Shown: positions 1 through 9,950, counted from the first letter of the stretch. The stretch: DNA of 64,000 nt from Bradyrhizobium sp. CCBAU 53340 (GCF_015291645.1 NZ_CP030055.1:372001-436000), one strand, 5' to 3'. Numbers and translations are program-made. The notes: generated by a model not told the origin, from the letters alone.

Positions 1-522
1 CAGCTCGCCGTCGGCATCGCCCGCGGCAGCCTGCACCAGGCGCACCTGCGTCGCCTTCGATGCGGCATGATTGAACGACAGCCGGGCAAAGGTGAGGGGG
101 TGCGGCTCGATCGCGACCACCTTGCCCGACGTTCCGACCTGCCGCGCCATCACCAGCGCGAAGGTGCCGACATTGGCGCCGACGTCGACGAAGGTGCCGC
201 CGTCAGGTGTGTGCTGGCGCAGGAAGTCGAGCTCGTCGATGTTGTAGTCCGGGTTGAACAGCGCGCCGCGCTCGGTCGCGCTGCCCTGGTGATAGAGACG
301 AAACGAGGCGCCCTGATATTGCACGTCGACCGGGCCGCCGCGCAGCAGATTGACCAGCCGCGACATCCAGGGCCGGAACGCGCCGCGCTTCAGCCCCGAT
401 CCTTGCGTGAGGCTGATAATCGCGGCCTGCGCTGCGTTCGGCGCAAACGCGCCGAACGGCGCGGACGAAAAGGCATTGTCGGGCGTCAAGCAGGCGGTCC
501 TCGTTGCAGGCGGCGCATGCAT
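1..522 (-). CDS. FkbM family SAM-dependent methyltransferase, partial (C-terminus outside window)
   Basis: The reverse strand is open from the ATG at 522 to the window edge (174 codons, no stop). About 90 residues in, the chain reads NPDYNIDELDFLRQ, then FVDVGANVGTFAL (the SAM-binding glycine motif) and, further on, VVAIEPHPLTF. This order is typical of FkbM-family methyltransferases, which O-methylate sugars or other small hydroxyl compounds; the substrate cannot be told. In-frame codons upstream lack a better start, although a TTG at 546 is possible. The gene is separated by about 75 bp, including a short inverted CCCGGG-type repeat, from the ABC exporter gene on the same strand. Family is confident; the exact start is moderate. 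Confidence 0.75.
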   Translation of the reverse strand, partial: MHAPPATRTACLTPDNAFSSAPFGAFAPNAAQAAIISLTQGSGLKRGAFRPWMSRLVNLLRGGPVDVQYQGASFRLYHQGSATERGALFNPDYNIDELDFLRQHTPDGGTFVDVGANVGTFALVMARQVGTSGKVVAIEPHPLTFARLSFNHAASKATQVRLVQAAAGDADGEL

Positions 523-596
523 AGCCGGTTTTGGTGAGGGCGCCAACGCTCGATCGTCCCGGGCTCACTTCGCGCCCCGGGACGACGGAGAGAATC

Positions 597-2555
597 CTAC
601 GCCGCGTTCTTCGCGGCCCGCTTGCGCTGGCGCAGGAAGCGGCCGAGCAGCCTGCGCCGGCCCTTGCGCGGGATCAGGTCGATGTCGCTGACGAGCCTGG
701 CGCCGCCCTTGCGGCGCTCCAGCACGATCTTGCGGCTGTGGAAGGCCTCGAGCTCGACCCGATGCGCGACGCTGACGATGGTGGCCTCTCGCAGCTCGTC
801 GGTGACCATCTTCATCATCTTGTCCTGGCTCTTCTCGTCGAGTGCCGAGGTCGCCTCATCCAGCACCACGATATCAGGGCTGTGCAGCAGCAGCCGCGCG
901 AAGGCGAGGCGCTGCTTCTCGCCGCCCGACAGCGTCTGGTCCCACGGGCCTTCTTCCTCGATCTTCCCCTTGAGATGATCGAGGCCGACCTTCTGCAGGG
1001 CCTCGCCGATCTCTTCGACCGTCCAGTCGTCCTCGGCGCCGGGATAGGCGACCGCGCGGCGCAACGATCCTGACGGCACGTAAGGCCGCTGCGGCAGCAT
1101 GAACAGCCGCCTGTCAGGATGGAAATTGACGCTGCCGCCGCCCCATGGCCAGAGGCCGGCGATGGCGCGCACCAGCGTGCTCTTGCCGGTGCCGGATTCG
1201 CCGGCGACCAAGAGCCGCTCGCCCGGCTCGATCACCACCTCGGTCTCGCCGACCACGGCGGTGCCGTCATCGAGCGTGACGGAGAGATCGTGCAGCTCCA
1301 GCATCGCTTCGTTGCCGGTCTCGCCGCGCTTGATGCGGCCGAGGCCATCGCCCTGCTCGGCGCGCTCCAGGCCATCGAGCGACATCATCAGCGAAGCGAT
1401 GCGGTGGGCGCAGGCATTCCAGTCGGCGAGCCTGGGATAATTGTCGACCAGCCAGCCAAATGCGCTCTGCACGATGGTGAAGGCGGAGGCCGCCTGCATC
1501 ACCTGTCCGAGGCTCATGCTGCCGTCGAGGAATTTTGGCGCGCAGAGCAGCAGCGGCACGACAGGCGCAACGAGGCTCGATCCCTGCGACACCAGCGTTG
1601 TGCGCATGTGCTGGCCGGCCAGCCTGGCCCATTGCCGCAGCACGCTGGTGAAATTGCGGTCGATGCCGTCGCGCTCTTCCTGCTCGCCGCCGAGCAGCGC
1701 GATGCTCTCGCCGTTCTCGCGCACCCGCGTCAGGGTGTAGCGGAAGTCGGCCTCGGCCTGGTTCTTGTCCTCGGAGACCTGCACGAAGCGTCGGCCGATC
1801 ATTACGATCGAGCCCGAGGCGATGGCCGCATAAAGCATCGCGGCGACCACGAGGAAGCCGGGAATGCTGATGATCGACCCGCCGAGCTTGATGGTGAGTG
1901 CGCCGCCGATGGTCCAGAGCACGACGATGAAGGTCGCGGCCGACAGCAGCGCCGAGGTCACGCCGGCGAGAAAGTCGACCGGCGAGTCCGTGGCGACGCG
2001 CAAATCCTCGGCGATCCGGTATTCGGGATTCTGGTGATCGCCGCCGACGAGGTTGAGCTGATAGTAGCGTCCGTTGGCGAGCCAGCGTGTCAGCACGCTG
2101 CTCGTGAGCCAGGCCCGCCAGCGCCGCTGGATGCTCATGCGCGCAAACACCTGCGCCACGCCGAGCACGAGGCTGCCGATCGCGAGCGGGAAGAACATGG
2201 CCGTGAGATGGAAGACGGTGGTGGCATCGCGCTTCTCGATGGCGTCGAAGATGGCTCTGTTCCAGACATTGATGCCGTATTGGAAGCCGACGGTCAGCAC
2301 GATCAGCACGACGAGTCCGATCGAGAACGGCCAGGCGAGGCGGTCGCCCTGGCGGCTCCAGAAGCCGCGCGCGCTGATCCAGAAGCGCGTGAGCAGATAA
2401 TCCTTGCGCGCCTGCTCGGCCTCTTCCGGTGTCAGCTCGGGATCGGGCTCCAGCACTTCCGGGGGCGGCGGGACGACCTCGTCGCCATTCTCGCCGGTGA
2501 TCTTCACGATGGGCAGCGTCTTGCCCTGCTCACTTGTCCGGACCGGCTTCTGCAT
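597..2555 (-). CDS. ABC transporter, fused permease and ATP-binding protein (YddA/SbmA-like)
   Basis: A 652-residue half-transporter carrying membrane and ATPase parts on one chain. The first 50 residues are acidic and proline-rich, followed by hydrophobic segments from about residue 55 to 330 (first one near SIGLVVLIVLTVGFQ) resembling the ABC_membrane_2 domain of SbmA/BacA and YddA. The nucleotide-binding domain has Walker A GESGTGKST near 457, the signature LSGGEKQR near 541 and Walker B VVLDEATSALDE near 565, with a switch histidine in VAHR. The C-terminus is strongly basic. It probably works as an inner-membrane homodimer; the cargo is unknown. ATG at 2555 is preferred to the TTG at 2570, which adds only five residues. 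The sensor kinase gene lies about 40 bp upstream on the same strand. Confidence 0.85.
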   Translation of the reverse strand: MQKPVRTSEQGKTLPIVKITGENGDEVVPPPPEVLEPDPELTPEEAEQARKDYLLTRFWISARGFWSRQGDRLAWPFSIGLVVLIVLTVGFQYGINVWNRAIFDAIEKRDATTVFHLTAMFFPLAIGSLVLGVAQVFARMSIQRRWRAWLTSSVLTRWLANGRYYQLNLVGGDHQNPEYRIAEDLRVATDSPVDFLAGVTSALLSAATFIVVLWTIGGALTIKLGGSIISIPGFLVVAAMLYAAIASGSIVMIGRRFVQVSEDKNQAEADFRYTLTRVRENGESIALLGGEQEERDGIDRNFTSVLRQWARLAGQHMRTTLVSQGSSLVAPVVPLLLCAPKFLDGSMSLGQVMQAASAFTIVQSAFGWLVDNYPRLADWNACAHRIASLMMSLDGLERAEQGDGLGRIKRGETGNEAMLELHDLSVTLDDGTAVVGETEVVIEPGERLLVAGESGTGKSTLVRAIAGLWPWGGGSVNFHPDRRLFMLPQRPYVPSGSLRRAVAYPGAEDDWTVEEIGEALQKVGLDHLKGKIEEEGPWDQTLSGGEKQRLAFARLLLHSPDIVVLDEATSALDEKSQDKMMKMVTDELREATIVSVAHRVELEAFHSRKIVLERRKGGARLVSDIDLIPRKGRRRLLGRFLRQRKRAAKNAA

Positions 2556-2595
2556 GGGGAAGCAACGCAAACCGGTTCCCCCGGGTTCCCAATCC

Positions 2596-4749
2596 TCACT
2601 CGGCGGCGCCGTCGCGGACCCGTTTCACCCGTGCGGCATGATGCAGCACACGCGACAGCTGCTCGATCGAGTAGGGCTTTTGCACCAGCTCGAAACCGGA
2701 GACGCCGTTCTGGGACAAAGCGTGGCTATAGCCCGTGGTCAGCACGACAGGGACGCTGATGCAGCGCTCGTGGATCGCCTGCGCCAGATCGAGTCCAGTC
2801 ATGCCAGGCATGACGACGTCGGAGAACACGACGTCGAAGCGATCGGGATTGGCAACCAGCTCGGCAAGCGCGTCGGTGGCGTTGTCGACCAGCGTGATGC
2901 TGTAGCCGAGCTCGGTCAGGCCGTCGGCGGCGAAATTGCCGAGCTCGATATTGTCCTCGACGACCAGCACCGACATGCCGCTGCCGGCGACGGCAGGCGC
3001 CGTGGTCGGCGCCTGGCTCCGGGGCAACAGATCAGCCGACACACGCGGCAGATAGAGCGAGAAGGTGCTGCCCTGGCCGACCTCGCTCATCACGGTCACC
3101 TCGCCGCCGGATTGCCGGGCGAAGCCGAACACCTGCGACAGGCCAAGGCCGGTGCCCTGGCCGAGCTGCTTGGTGGTGAAGAACGGCTCGAAGATCCGCC
3201 CCAATTGCGCAGCGGGAATGCCGATGCCGCTATCGCTGACGGTGATGCAGATGAAACCAGGATCCTTCATGGTCTGGCTGCCCGACCGATGCGCCAGCGT
3301 GTCGGGAACGGATGTCGCCGCATGTACCGTGAAGACGATCCGGCCCTTGCCCTGCATGGCGTCGCGCGCGTTGGTCGCCATGTTGATCAGGGCTGTCTCG
3401 AACTGGCCGGCGTCGGCGTTGACGAGGCAGGGCTCCGCCGGCAATTGCATGACGATCTCGATCGCAGGCCCGAGCAGCGTGACGAGCATGTCGCGCAGCG
3501 ATTGCATGCGGTCGCCGACATCGAACACTTCGGGCTTCAGGGTCTGGCGTCGCGCAAAGGCCAGCAGCTGCGAGGTCAGCTTGGCTGCGCGCGCGACCGC
3601 TTCGGCGATCGCCGTGATGTAGCGCTGCCGCCGCTCCTCGCTGATTTGCGGCCGATTCAGGAGGTCGACCGAGGCGCGGATCACGGTCAGGAGGTTGTTG
3701 AAATCATGCGCGACGCCGCCGGTGAGCTGACCCAGCGCCTCCAGCCGCTGGCTGTGCTTGAGCGCCTCCTCGGCCTCGCGCCGCTTGGCGGCCTCCAGCT
3801 GGAGATGCTGGGTGCGCCGGAAGGCGAAGGCGAGCAGGACGAACAGCAGCGCGGTCGCGGGCGCGCCGAACACCAGGTGCTGGCTGATCGTGCCAAGCCA
3901 GCGCGAGCGGATCGCCGATGTCTCGAGGCCGGCGCTGACATAGATCGGATATTCGGCGACGCGCCGGTAGCCGATGCGCCGCTCGATTCCGTCCGATGGC
4001 CAGGCGATGGTCATCAGCCCATGATCGGGATGCGCGGCAATGGCCCGGCCGACCGCGCTGTTCGGATCCAGCCGGAAGTCGCGATCGAGCCGCGGGAAAT
4101 GCGCCAGCAGCACCCCGTCGGTGCGGCCCATCGCAAAAAAGCTGCCGGGATCCGTGCCGATCCTGGCATAGAAACTCTCGAAATATTCCGGCAGGACGGA
4201 CGCCTGGATCACGCCGGTGAAGCTGCCGTCCTCGGACTCGCGGCGGCGGCTGACGCCGAAGAAGCGCGCGCCCTGATACGGCAGGCGCGGCGTCAGCGTG
4301 GCGCCGATGAAAGTGCCGATGTTCTGGTCGACATGGGCATAGAAATAGTCGCGGTCGGCAAAGCTCTGATCCGGCGGTGGCGAGACCAGGCTGTTGACCA
4401 GCGCCTTTCCGTCCGCATCGAAGATCCAGGCCGATTTGAGCTGCGGCAGCGCGTCGGTGAGCTGCTTCAGGCGGCGGTGCAGCGCAGGTTCCCGTGATCG
4501 GATGACGTCGTCGGGAAGGTCGCGCACGACCTCGCTGAGCTCGGCCAGGCTCCGGTCGATGGTCTCGAACACCTTGAGCGCGTGCTCATGCGCGACATCG
4601 AGCGTGCGCTCGATCTCCCGGTCGGCGATATCGCGCGTTGAATTGTAGGAAATCGTGGAGGCAATGGCGAACAGCGCAATCGGCAGCGCCAGGGATGCAG
4701 CCATCATCCACCGCAGCAGTTTCAGCGAATTGCGTTGCACGCCCTGCAC
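2596..4749 (-). CDS. hybrid sensor histidine kinase/response regulator with periplasmic sensor
   Basis: A 717-residue membrane kinase. A transmembrane segment at about 15-33 is followed by a roughly 240-residue periplasmic region of double-Cache (PDC) type, a second membrane segment near 290-310, a HisKA domain with phospho-acceptor His in VAHDFNNLL near residue 345, an ATPase domain with N-box NATNARDAM and G-boxes DSGIGIP and GQGTGLGLS, and a C-terminal receiver domain (VLVVEDN, phospho-Asp in FSDVVMPG near 643, Lys in VQKPY). This class senses small extracytoplasmic ligands, often organic acids or amino acids. The built-in receiver suggests a phosphorelay or feedback switch; no separate response regulator gene is adjacent. 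The ABC exporter gene follows closely and may be co-transcribed. Confidence 0.9.
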   Translation of the reverse strand: MQGVQRNSLKLLRWMMAASLALPIALFAIASTISYNSTRDIADREIERTLDVAHEHALKVFETIDRSLAELSEVVRDLPDDVIRSREPALHRRLKQLTDALPQLKSAWIFDADGKALVNSLVSPPPDQSFADRDYFYAHVDQNIGTFIGATLTPRLPYQGARFFGVSRRRESEDGSFTGVIQASVLPEYFESFYARIGTDPGSFFAMGRTDGVLLAHFPRLDRDFRLDPNSAVGRAIAAHPDHGLMTIAWPSDGIERRIGYRRVAEYPIYVSAGLETSAIRSRWLGTISQHLVFGAPATALLFVLLAFAFRRTQHLQLEAAKRREAEEALKHSQRLEALGQLTGGVAHDFNNLLTVIRASVDLLNRPQISEERRQRYITAIAEAVARAAKLTSQLLAFARRQTLKPEVFDVGDRMQSLRDMLVTLLGPAIEIVMQLPAEPCLVNADAGQFETALINMATNARDAMQGKGRIVFTVHAATSVPDTLAHRSGSQTMKDPGFICITVSDSGIGIPAAQLGRIFEPFFTTKQLGQGTGLGLSQVFGFARQSGGEVTVMSEVGQGSTFSLYLPRVSADLLPRSQAPTTAPAVAGSGMSVLVVEDNIELGNFAADGLTELGYSITLVDNATDALAELVANPDRFDVVFSDVVMPGMTGLDLAQAIHERCISVPVVLTTGYSHALSQNGVSGFELVQKPYSIEQLSRVLHHAARVKRVRDGAAE

Positions 4750-4898
4750 GGTCGCTCCGGTCCCCCGACCGCAGAGCTTACTTGAATCTCACGGGCGGAA
4801 GGAAGCGGCTTGTGGCAGGAACCGGAGGTTGTGACCGGTTGATTCGCGCGTGACGCGGGATCGGGCAGGCTCGGCCCGAATGCGCCCGCTGCCAGCAC

Positions 4899-4922
4899 GT
4901 CCCGGGCATCCCGGCCCGGGAC
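4899..4922. other. 9-bp perfect inverted repeat downstream of sdhB
   Basis: GTCCCGGGC and GCCCGGGAC flank a 6-nt loop, 17 bp past the sdhB stop. There is no run of U on either strand, so this is a 3-prime stem-loop or a remnant of the CCCGGG repeats seen elsewhere, not a canonical terminator. Confidence 0.4.
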
Positions 4923-4938
4923 CGCAGCATGGATGCGG

Positions 4939-5721
4939 CTAGACCTGGCGCTCCACCATCTTGAGCTTCAGCTCGGCGATGGCTTCGGCCGGATTGAGAC
5001 CCTTCGGGCAGGCCTTGGCGCAGTTCATGATGGTATGGCAGCGATACAGCCTGAACGGGTCCTCGAGATTGTCGAGCCGCTCGCCGGTGGCCTCGTCGCG
5101 CGAATCAGAGACCCAGCGGTTGGCCTGGAGCAGGGCGGCGGGGCCGAGATAGCGGTCGCTGTTCCACCAATAGCTCGGGCACGAGGTCGAGCAGCAGGCG
5201 CACAGGATGCACTCGTAGAGGCCGTCGAGCTTCTCGCGGTCCTCGTGGCTCTGGCGCCATTCCTTCTGCGGTGTCGGCGAGGTCGTCTTCAGCCACGGCT
5301 CGACGGAAGCGTATTGTGCGTAGAAATTGGTGAGGTCGGGGACGAGGTCCTTCACCACCGGCTGGTGCGGCAGCGGGTTGATCTTCACCGCGCCGTCCTT
5401 GACGTCGTGCATCGAGCGGGTGCAGGCCAACGTGTTCTGGCCGTCGATGTTCATGGCGCAGGAGCCGCAGACGCCTTCGCGGCAGGAGCGGCGGAAGGTG
5501 AGCGACGGGTCGATGTGGTTCTTGATCCAGATCAGGCCGTCCAGCACCATCGGACCGCAATCGTTGACGTCGACGTAATAGGTGTCGACGCTCGGATTCT
5601 TGCCGTCGTCGGGATTCCAGCGGTAGACGCGAAACTCGCGCGTCTCGGTGGCGCCCGCGGGCTTCGGCCAGGTCTTGCCGCCAGTGATCTTCGAGTTCTT
5701 CGGAAGTGCGAATTCAACCAT
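4939..5721 (-). CDS. sdhB: succinate dehydrogenase iron-sulfur subunit
   Basis: SdhB (260 aa) passes electrons from the flavin of SdhA through three Fe-S clusters to ubiquinone in complex II, on the cytoplasmic face of the inner membrane. The 2Fe-2S ligands are seen in [10 protein letters not shown] plus a later Cys in NTLAC. The 4Fe-4S and 3Fe-4S ligands are in [12 protein letters not shown] and [14 protein letters not shown]. Length is normal for alphaproteobacteria. It is the last gene of sdhCDAB, starting 24 bp after the sdhA stop. Start ATG at 5721 gives the usual [11 protein letters not shown]-terminus. Confidence 0.97.
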   Translation of the reverse strand: MVEFALPKNSKITGGKTWPKPAGATETREFRVYRWNPDDGKNPSVDTYYVDVNDCGPMVLDGLIWIKNHIDPSLTFRRSCREGVCGSCAMNIDGQNTLACTRSMHDVKDGAVKINPLPHQPVVKDLVPDLTNFYAQYASVEPWLKTTSPTPQKEWRQSHEDREKLDGLYECILCACCSTSCPSYWWNSDRYLGPAALLQANRWVSDSRDEATGERLDNLEDPFRLYRCHTIMNCAKACPKGLNPAEAIAELKLKMVERQV

Positions 5722-5745
5722 TTCGATAAAGCTTTCGCTGTTCGC

Positions 5746-7581
5746 TCAGTACACGCGCGCTTTCGGCGGGATGTACTGCACGTCGTTGGTCATGGTGTAG
5801 TCGTGAACCGGGCGGTACTCGATCTTGACCTTGCCGGTATCGTCCAGCCAGGCCAGCGTGTGCTTCATCCAGTTCTTGTCGTCGCGCTCGGAGTAATCCT
5901 CGCGCGCATGGGCGCCGCGGCTCTCGGTGCGATTGGCGGCCGAGTTCATCGTCACCACCGCCTGCGAGATCAGATTGTCGAATTCGAGCGTCTCCACCAG
6001 GTCCGAATTCCACACCAGCGAGCGATCGGACACGGCGATGTCGGTGATGCCGCTGTGGACCTTCGCGATCAGGTTCTGACCCTCGCTCAGCACCTCGCCG
6101 GTGCGGAACACGGCGCAATTGTTCTGCATCACGTGCTGCATGCCCTCGCGCAGCTTCGCGGTCGGCGTGCCGCCTGAGGCGTAGCGATAATGGTCGAGGC
6201 GGCCGAGCGCGAGGTCGGACGAGTTCGCCGGCAGCTCGGGCTGCTTGGCGTTCGGCGTCAGCTTCTCGGCGAGACGGAGCGCGGCGGCGCGGCCGAACAC
6301 GACGAGGTCGATCAGCGAGTTCGAACCGAGGCGGTTGGCGCCGTGCACCGAGACGCAGGCGGCTTCGCCGATCGCCATCAGGCCCGGGATGACGGCGTTG
6401 TCGTCGCCGTCCTTCTTGGTCAGGACTTCACCGTGATAATTCGTCGGGATGCCGCCCATGTTGTAGTGCACGGTCGGCACGATCGGGATCGGCTCGCGCG
6501 TCACGTCGACATTGGCGAAGATCTTCGCGGATTCGGAGATGCCCGGCAGGCGCTCGGCGAGCACGGCGGGATCGAGATGGTCGAGATGAAGGAAGATGTG
6601 GTCCTTCTTCTTGCCGACGCCGCGGCCTTCGCGGATCTCGATGGTCATCGCGCGCGAGACGACGTCGCGCGAGGCGAGGTCCTTCGCCGACGGCGCATAG
6701 CGCTCCATGAAGCGCTCGCCTTCGGAGTTGACGAGATAGCCGCCTTCGCCGCGCGCACCTTCGGTGACGAGACAGCCCGAGCCGTAGATGCCGGTCGGAT
6801 GGAACTGGACGAACTCCATGTCCTGCAGCGGCAGGCCGGCGCGCAGCACCATGCCGCCGCCGTCGCCGGTGCAGGTATGGGCCGAGGTGCAGGAGGCGTA
6901 GGCGCGGCCGTAGCCGCCGGTGGCGAGAATCACGGTCTGGGCGCGGAAGCGGTGCAGCGTGCCGTCGTCGAGCTTGAGCGCGATGACGCCGCGGCAGGTG
7001 CCCTGGTCGTCCATGATCAGGTCGATGGCGAAGAATTCGATGAAGAACTCGGCCGCATGGCGCAGCGACTGGCCGTACATCGTGTGCAGCATGGCGTGGC
7101 CGGTACGGTCGGCGGCGGCGCAGGTGCGCTGCGCCTGGCCCTTGCCGAAGTCCATGGTCATGCCGCCGAACGGACGCTGATAGATCTTGCCGTCTTCGGT
7201 GCGCGAGAACGGCACGCCCCAATGCTCGAGCTCGTAGACCGCGTCGGGCGCATTGCGCACCATGTATTCGATCGCGTCCTGGTCGCCCAGCCAGTCCGAC
7301 CCCTTCACGGTGTCGTACATGTGCCAGCGCCAGTCGTCCTTGTGCATGTTGCCGAGCGAAGCGGAGATGCCGCCCTGCGCCGCGACCGTGTGCGAGCGGG
7401 TCGGAAACACCTTGGTGATGCAGGCGGTGCGTAGGCCGGCCTCGCTGCAACCGACCACGGCGCGCAGGCCCGCGCCGCCGGCGCCGACCACGACGACGTC
7501 ATAGGTGTGGTCTTCGATCGGATAGGCTTTGCCGTTGGTGGCGGGAGCGCCGTTGCCCGTGCCATTCGTTGTGGTGGCCAT
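5746..7581 (-). CDS. sdhA: succinate dehydrogenase flavoprotein subunit
   Basis: SdhA (611 aa) oxidises succinate to fumarate with covalently bound FAD. The N-terminal dinucleotide fold reads [12 protein letters not shown], and the FAD-linking histidine lies in [10 protein letters not shown]. The active-site region HLDHLDP, the capping-domain GGIPTNYHG and the C-terminal motif [18 protein letters not shown] all match the family. A short 20-residue Gly/Asn/Thr-rich N-terminal extension precedes the core, as in other rhizobial SdhA. It sits in sdhCDAB with only 3 bp after the sdhD stop, so translation is probably coupled. Confidence 0.98.
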   Translation of the reverse strand: MATTTNGTGNGAPATNGKAYPIEDHTYDVVVVGAGGAGLRAVVGCSEAGLRTACITKVFPTRSHTVAAQGGISASLGNMHKDDWRWHMYDTVKGSDWLGDQDAIEYMVRNAPDAVYELEHWGVPFSRTEDGKIYQRPFGGMTMDFGKGQAQRTCAAADRTGHAMLHTMYGQSLRHAAEFFIEFFAIDLIMDDQGTCRGVIALKLDDGTLHRFRAQTVILATGGYGRAYASCTSAHTCTGDGGGMVLRAGLPLQDMEFVQFHPTGIYGSGCLVTEGARGEGGYLVNSEGERFMERYAPSAKDLASRDVVSRAMTIEIREGRGVGKKKDHIFLHLDHLDPAVLAERLPGISESAKIFANVDVTREPIPIVPTVHYNMGGIPTNYHGEVLTKKDGDDNAVIPGLMAIGEAACVSVHGANRLGSNSLIDLVVFGRAAALRLAEKLTPNAKQPELPANSSDLALGRLDHYRYASGGTPTAKLREGMQHVMQNNCAVFRTGEVLSEGQNLIAKVHSGITDIAVSDRSLVWNSDLVETLEFDNLISQAVVTMNSAANRTESRGAHAREDYSERDDKNWMKHTLAWLDDTGKVKIEYRPVHDYTMTNDVQYIPPKARVY

Positions 7582-7584
7582 GGG

Positions 7585-7989
7585 TTACACTCCGGATGCG
7601 AGCTTCAGGATCGCGTAGGTCGAGGCGAGCGCCACGGCGATCGAGAAGAAGTTGTTGAGCATGATCGAGACGAGCTTCAGCTTCTCGTTGTGGACGTAGT
7701 CCTCGATCACGACCTGCATGCCGATCTTCATGTGCCAGGTGCTGGCGACGATGAAGAGCAGCATGATCACCGCGATCGGCAGCGAGCCGAGGATCACCTT
7801 GGCGCCGGCCTGGTTGCTGCCGAGCAGCATCATGACGATGACGATCACCGGGATCATCAGCAGCGTCATGGCGACGCCGGTGATGCGCTGCCGCCAGAAA
7901 TCAGAGGTGCCGGAATGCGCGGCGCCGAGATTGCGGACGCGGCCGAGCGGGGTGCGCATGCTGCGCTTCGGCGTATCTGACGCGCTCAT
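7585..7989 (-). CDS. sdhD: succinate dehydrogenase, hydrophobic membrane anchor protein
   Basis: A 134-residue membrane protein with three predicted transmembrane helices (about 38-60, 64-85 and 105-130). It anchors SdhAB to the inner membrane and shares the haem b and quinone site with SdhC. The central helix carries a His and a Met-rich stretch (VASTWHMKIGMQVVIEDYVH), the usual haem/quinone region with the DY pair. The start codon overlaps the sdhC stop in an ATGA arrangement, indicating translational coupling. Confidence 0.93.
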   Translation of the reverse strand: MSASDTPKRSMRTPLGRVRNLGAAHSGTSDFWRQRITGVAMTLLMIPVIVIVMMLLGSNQAGAKVILGSLPIAVIMLLFIVASTWHMKIGMQVVIEDYVHNEKLKLVSIMLNNFFSIAVALASTYAILKLASGV

Positions 7990-8387
7990 CGTACACCTCC
8001 GATCGCGTAGGCGATGATCCAGATCAGGATCGTGAGCACGATGCCGCCGATCAAGGCGGCCCAGGTCAGCGCCTCGCGCTCATTGGCCTTGAAGCCGAAG
8101 CCGAGGTCCCACACGAAATGGCGGATACCGCTCAGCATGTGGTGCATCAGCGCCCAGGTGTAGCCGAACACGATGAGCCGGCCGATGATGCTGCCGGTGA
8201 AGGCCTGCACATTGGCATAGGCCCCGGCGGAGTTTGACGCCGCTGCGATCAGCCACCAGGCCAGCAGCAGGGTCCCGACGTAAAGCGCGATACCGGTGGC
8301 GCGATGGACGATGGACAGCGCCATCGTCAACGTCCAGCGGTAGACTTGCATGTGTGGTGAAAGCGGTCGTTCGATCCGTGCGGTCAT
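7986..8387 (-). CDS. sdhC: succinate dehydrogenase cytochrome b556 subunit
   Basis: A 133-residue cytochrome b subunit of complex II. It begins MTARIERPLSPHMQVY, the typical N-terminus with the SPHxxxY quinone-site motif, and has the IVHRATGIAL helix and the LMHHMLSGIRHFVWD haem-ligand motif. Three membrane helices are predicted. The start at 8387 is chosen because the family motif begins there; the frame stays open to 8540, but that extension has no resemblance to SdhC. First gene of sdhCDAB; the promoter should lie in the 0.5 kb upstream. Confidence 0.95.
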   Translation of the reverse strand: MTARIERPLSPHMQVYRWTLTMALSIVHRATGIALYVGTLLLAWWLIAAASNSAGAYANVQAFTGSIIGRLIVFGYTWALMHHMLSGIRHFVWDLGFGFKANEREALTWAALIGGIVLTILIWIIAYAIGGVR

Positions 8388-8909
8388 GGGGCTTTTGATG
8401 TCTGTTGCGGCCCAGCATGGGGCGCGCGGGGATCGCGAAAGGTCGGCTCTATTTACGGAGTCGATTCGGCCTGCGCAATCACCAAATCGCCATGAATCGA
8501 ACTCGTATTCAGCTCTAGAACGTTGATGAACCAAGCCCAATCAGGGGCTTGGTATACCACAACGATGGCGTGCCGAGAAAAGATCGAACATTAATTCATT
8601 TCTTGTGACGCAGTCCGGGCGCATTGAAATTACTATTGGAACGGCTCTAGGCCATCAGCAAGCGGCCTGAGTTCGAACCAGTCAGTTCATGACGCCTGAG
8701 CCGGCCCAGTGCGCACACGCGCCGCCTCCTCATTCCGCTCTGCGAACTGATTTTCCGTGTCACGGCGGATATGCGCGACCTGCATTCCACCTCAGACCGC
8801 CGCCGCGATGTGTCGACCCTGCCAGTCAGATCGCCTAGAGCTTGCCGCGCAGCCGAATCCGGGCGGACGTCCCGGAGACGCTGCGGCCAATCGCCGGGGC
8901 GGATCAGGG
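8388..8909. other. divergent intergenic region between sdhC and the TSUP permease gene
   Basis: About 520 bp without a convincing gene. It must hold the sdhCDAB promoter (reading left) and that of the permease (reading right). It is less GC-rich around 8560-8650 than its surroundings, as expected for a promoter. A perfect 8-bp inverted repeat, CCAAGCCC/GGGCTTGG with a 6-nt loop, lies at 8531-8552, about 145-165 nt upstream of sdhC. No tRNA or dispersed repeat was seen here. Confidence 0.5.
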
Positions 8910-9770
8910 GTGATCGCAGGTCTTGATATCAAGGAAATCGTCGAGCTCGCGCTGTTGCTGATCGCAACCGGTGCGCTCTCGGGATTCCTGGCCGGCGTAT
9001 TCGGCATCGGCGGCGGCGCCATACTCGTGCCGGTGTTCTACGAATGCTTTCGTCTCGCCGGTGTGCCGCTGGAGGTGCGGATGCCGCTCTGCATCGGCAC
9101 GTCGCTCGCGGTGATCATCCCGACGTCGATCCGATCGTTCCAGGCGCATTACAAACGCGGCGCGGTCGATATGACCATCCTGCGTACATGGTGGCTGCCA
9201 ATCGTCATCGGCGTCGTCGCCGGCAGCGTGGTCGCGCGCTACGCGCCGGAAAAGCTATTCAAGATCGTGTTCGTCTGTGTCGCCTACTCTGCCGCTGCCC
9301 GCCTCATCTTCGCGCGCGAGACCTGGAAGTTCGGAGACGAACTGCCCGCTGGCCCGTTGATGCGAATCTACGGCTTCTGCGTCGGCATCCTCTCGACGCT
9401 GATGGGCATCGGCGGCGGCCTGTTCTCTAATCTGTTGATGACGTTCTACGGCCGCCCGATCCATCAGGCGGTGGCGACGTCGTCGGCGCTCGCCGTGCTG
9501 ATCTCGATCCCCGGCGCGCTCGGCTACATCTATGCGGGCTGGCCCGCGGCGGCGAACTATCCGAGCGTCTCGGCTCTGCAAATCCCGTTCGCACTCGGTT
9601 ACGTCTCGCTGATCGGTGCCGTGCTGGTGATGCCGATGAGCCTCCTCATCGCGCCGCTCGGCGTCAGAGCCGCGCATGCGATGTCGAAGCGCACGCTGGA
9701 AGCGGCGTTCGGGTGCTATTTGTTCATCGTCGGCAGCCGGTTTGTGATGAGCCTGGTGGGCGGGCAGTGA
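8910..9770 (+). CDS. TSUP family permease (sulfite exporter TauE/SafE family)
   Basis: A 286-residue polytopic protein with about eight hydrophobic segments in two repeated halves. Each half carries the TSUP glycine motif: GFLAGVFGIGGGAILVP in the first and STLMGIGGGLFSN in the second. TSUP proteins move sulfur-containing or carbon anions across the inner membrane; the substrate here is unknown. The frame is open back to 8757, but the first 51 residues of that longer version are polar and unlike a membrane leader, so the GTG at 8910, just before the first helix, is taken as start (weak ribosome binding site). It stands alone, divergent from sdh. Confidence 0.85.
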   Translation: MIAGLDIKEIVELALLLIATGALSGFLAGVFGIGGGAILVPVFYECFRLAGVPLEVRMPLCIGTSLAVIIPTSIRSFQAHYKRGAVDMTILRTWWLPIVIGVVAGSVVARYAPEKLFKIVFVCVAYSAAARLIFARETWKFGDELPAGPLMRIYGFCVGILSTLMGIGGGLFSNLLMTFYGRPIHQAVATSSALAVLISIPGALGYIYAGWPAAANYPSVSALQIPFALGYVSLIGAVLVMPMSLLIAPLGVRAAHAMSKRTLEAAFGCYLFIVGSRFVMSLVGGQ

Positions 9771-9799
9771 CGATCTGAGACCGCGCCACGTACTCCGCC

Positions 9800-9903
9800 G
9801 TCATCGCCCGGCTTGACCGGGCGATCCAGTACTCCGAGACGGTAGTGATAGAATCGAGACGCCGCGGCGTACTGGATGCCCCGGTCAAGCCGGGGCATGA
9901 CAG
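9800..9903. repeat. dispersed inverted repeat, family D copy 1
   Basis: Two hairpin-forming arms (CATCGCCCGGCTTGACCGGGCGATCC and the mirrored GCCCCGGTCAAGCCGGGGC arm) flank a short centre containing the motif GTACTGGAT. The same arms recur at 36223-36324. It occupies the gap between two convergent genes and may terminate both transcripts. Confidence 0.8.
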
Positions 9904-9950
9904 CGCGTTGTGTGGATGCTTGTCGTCACAACAACTCGCGACGAGACAAC

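Noticed and set aside
4939..8387. Unusual grouping of TCA-cycle genes (sdh, acnA, mdh) as a special system
   Set aside because: They are tens of kilobases apart in separate units, and each local arrangement is ordinary for this group.
8513..8526. TCTAGAACGTTGA as an ICE site before sdhC
   Set aside because: The first half matches 6 of 7 bases but the second half is poor, so it is not called.
8660..8700. GTTCGAACC-like string suggestive of a tRNA T-arm
   Set aside because: No acceptor stem, anticodon arm or CCA-side pairing could be found around it.
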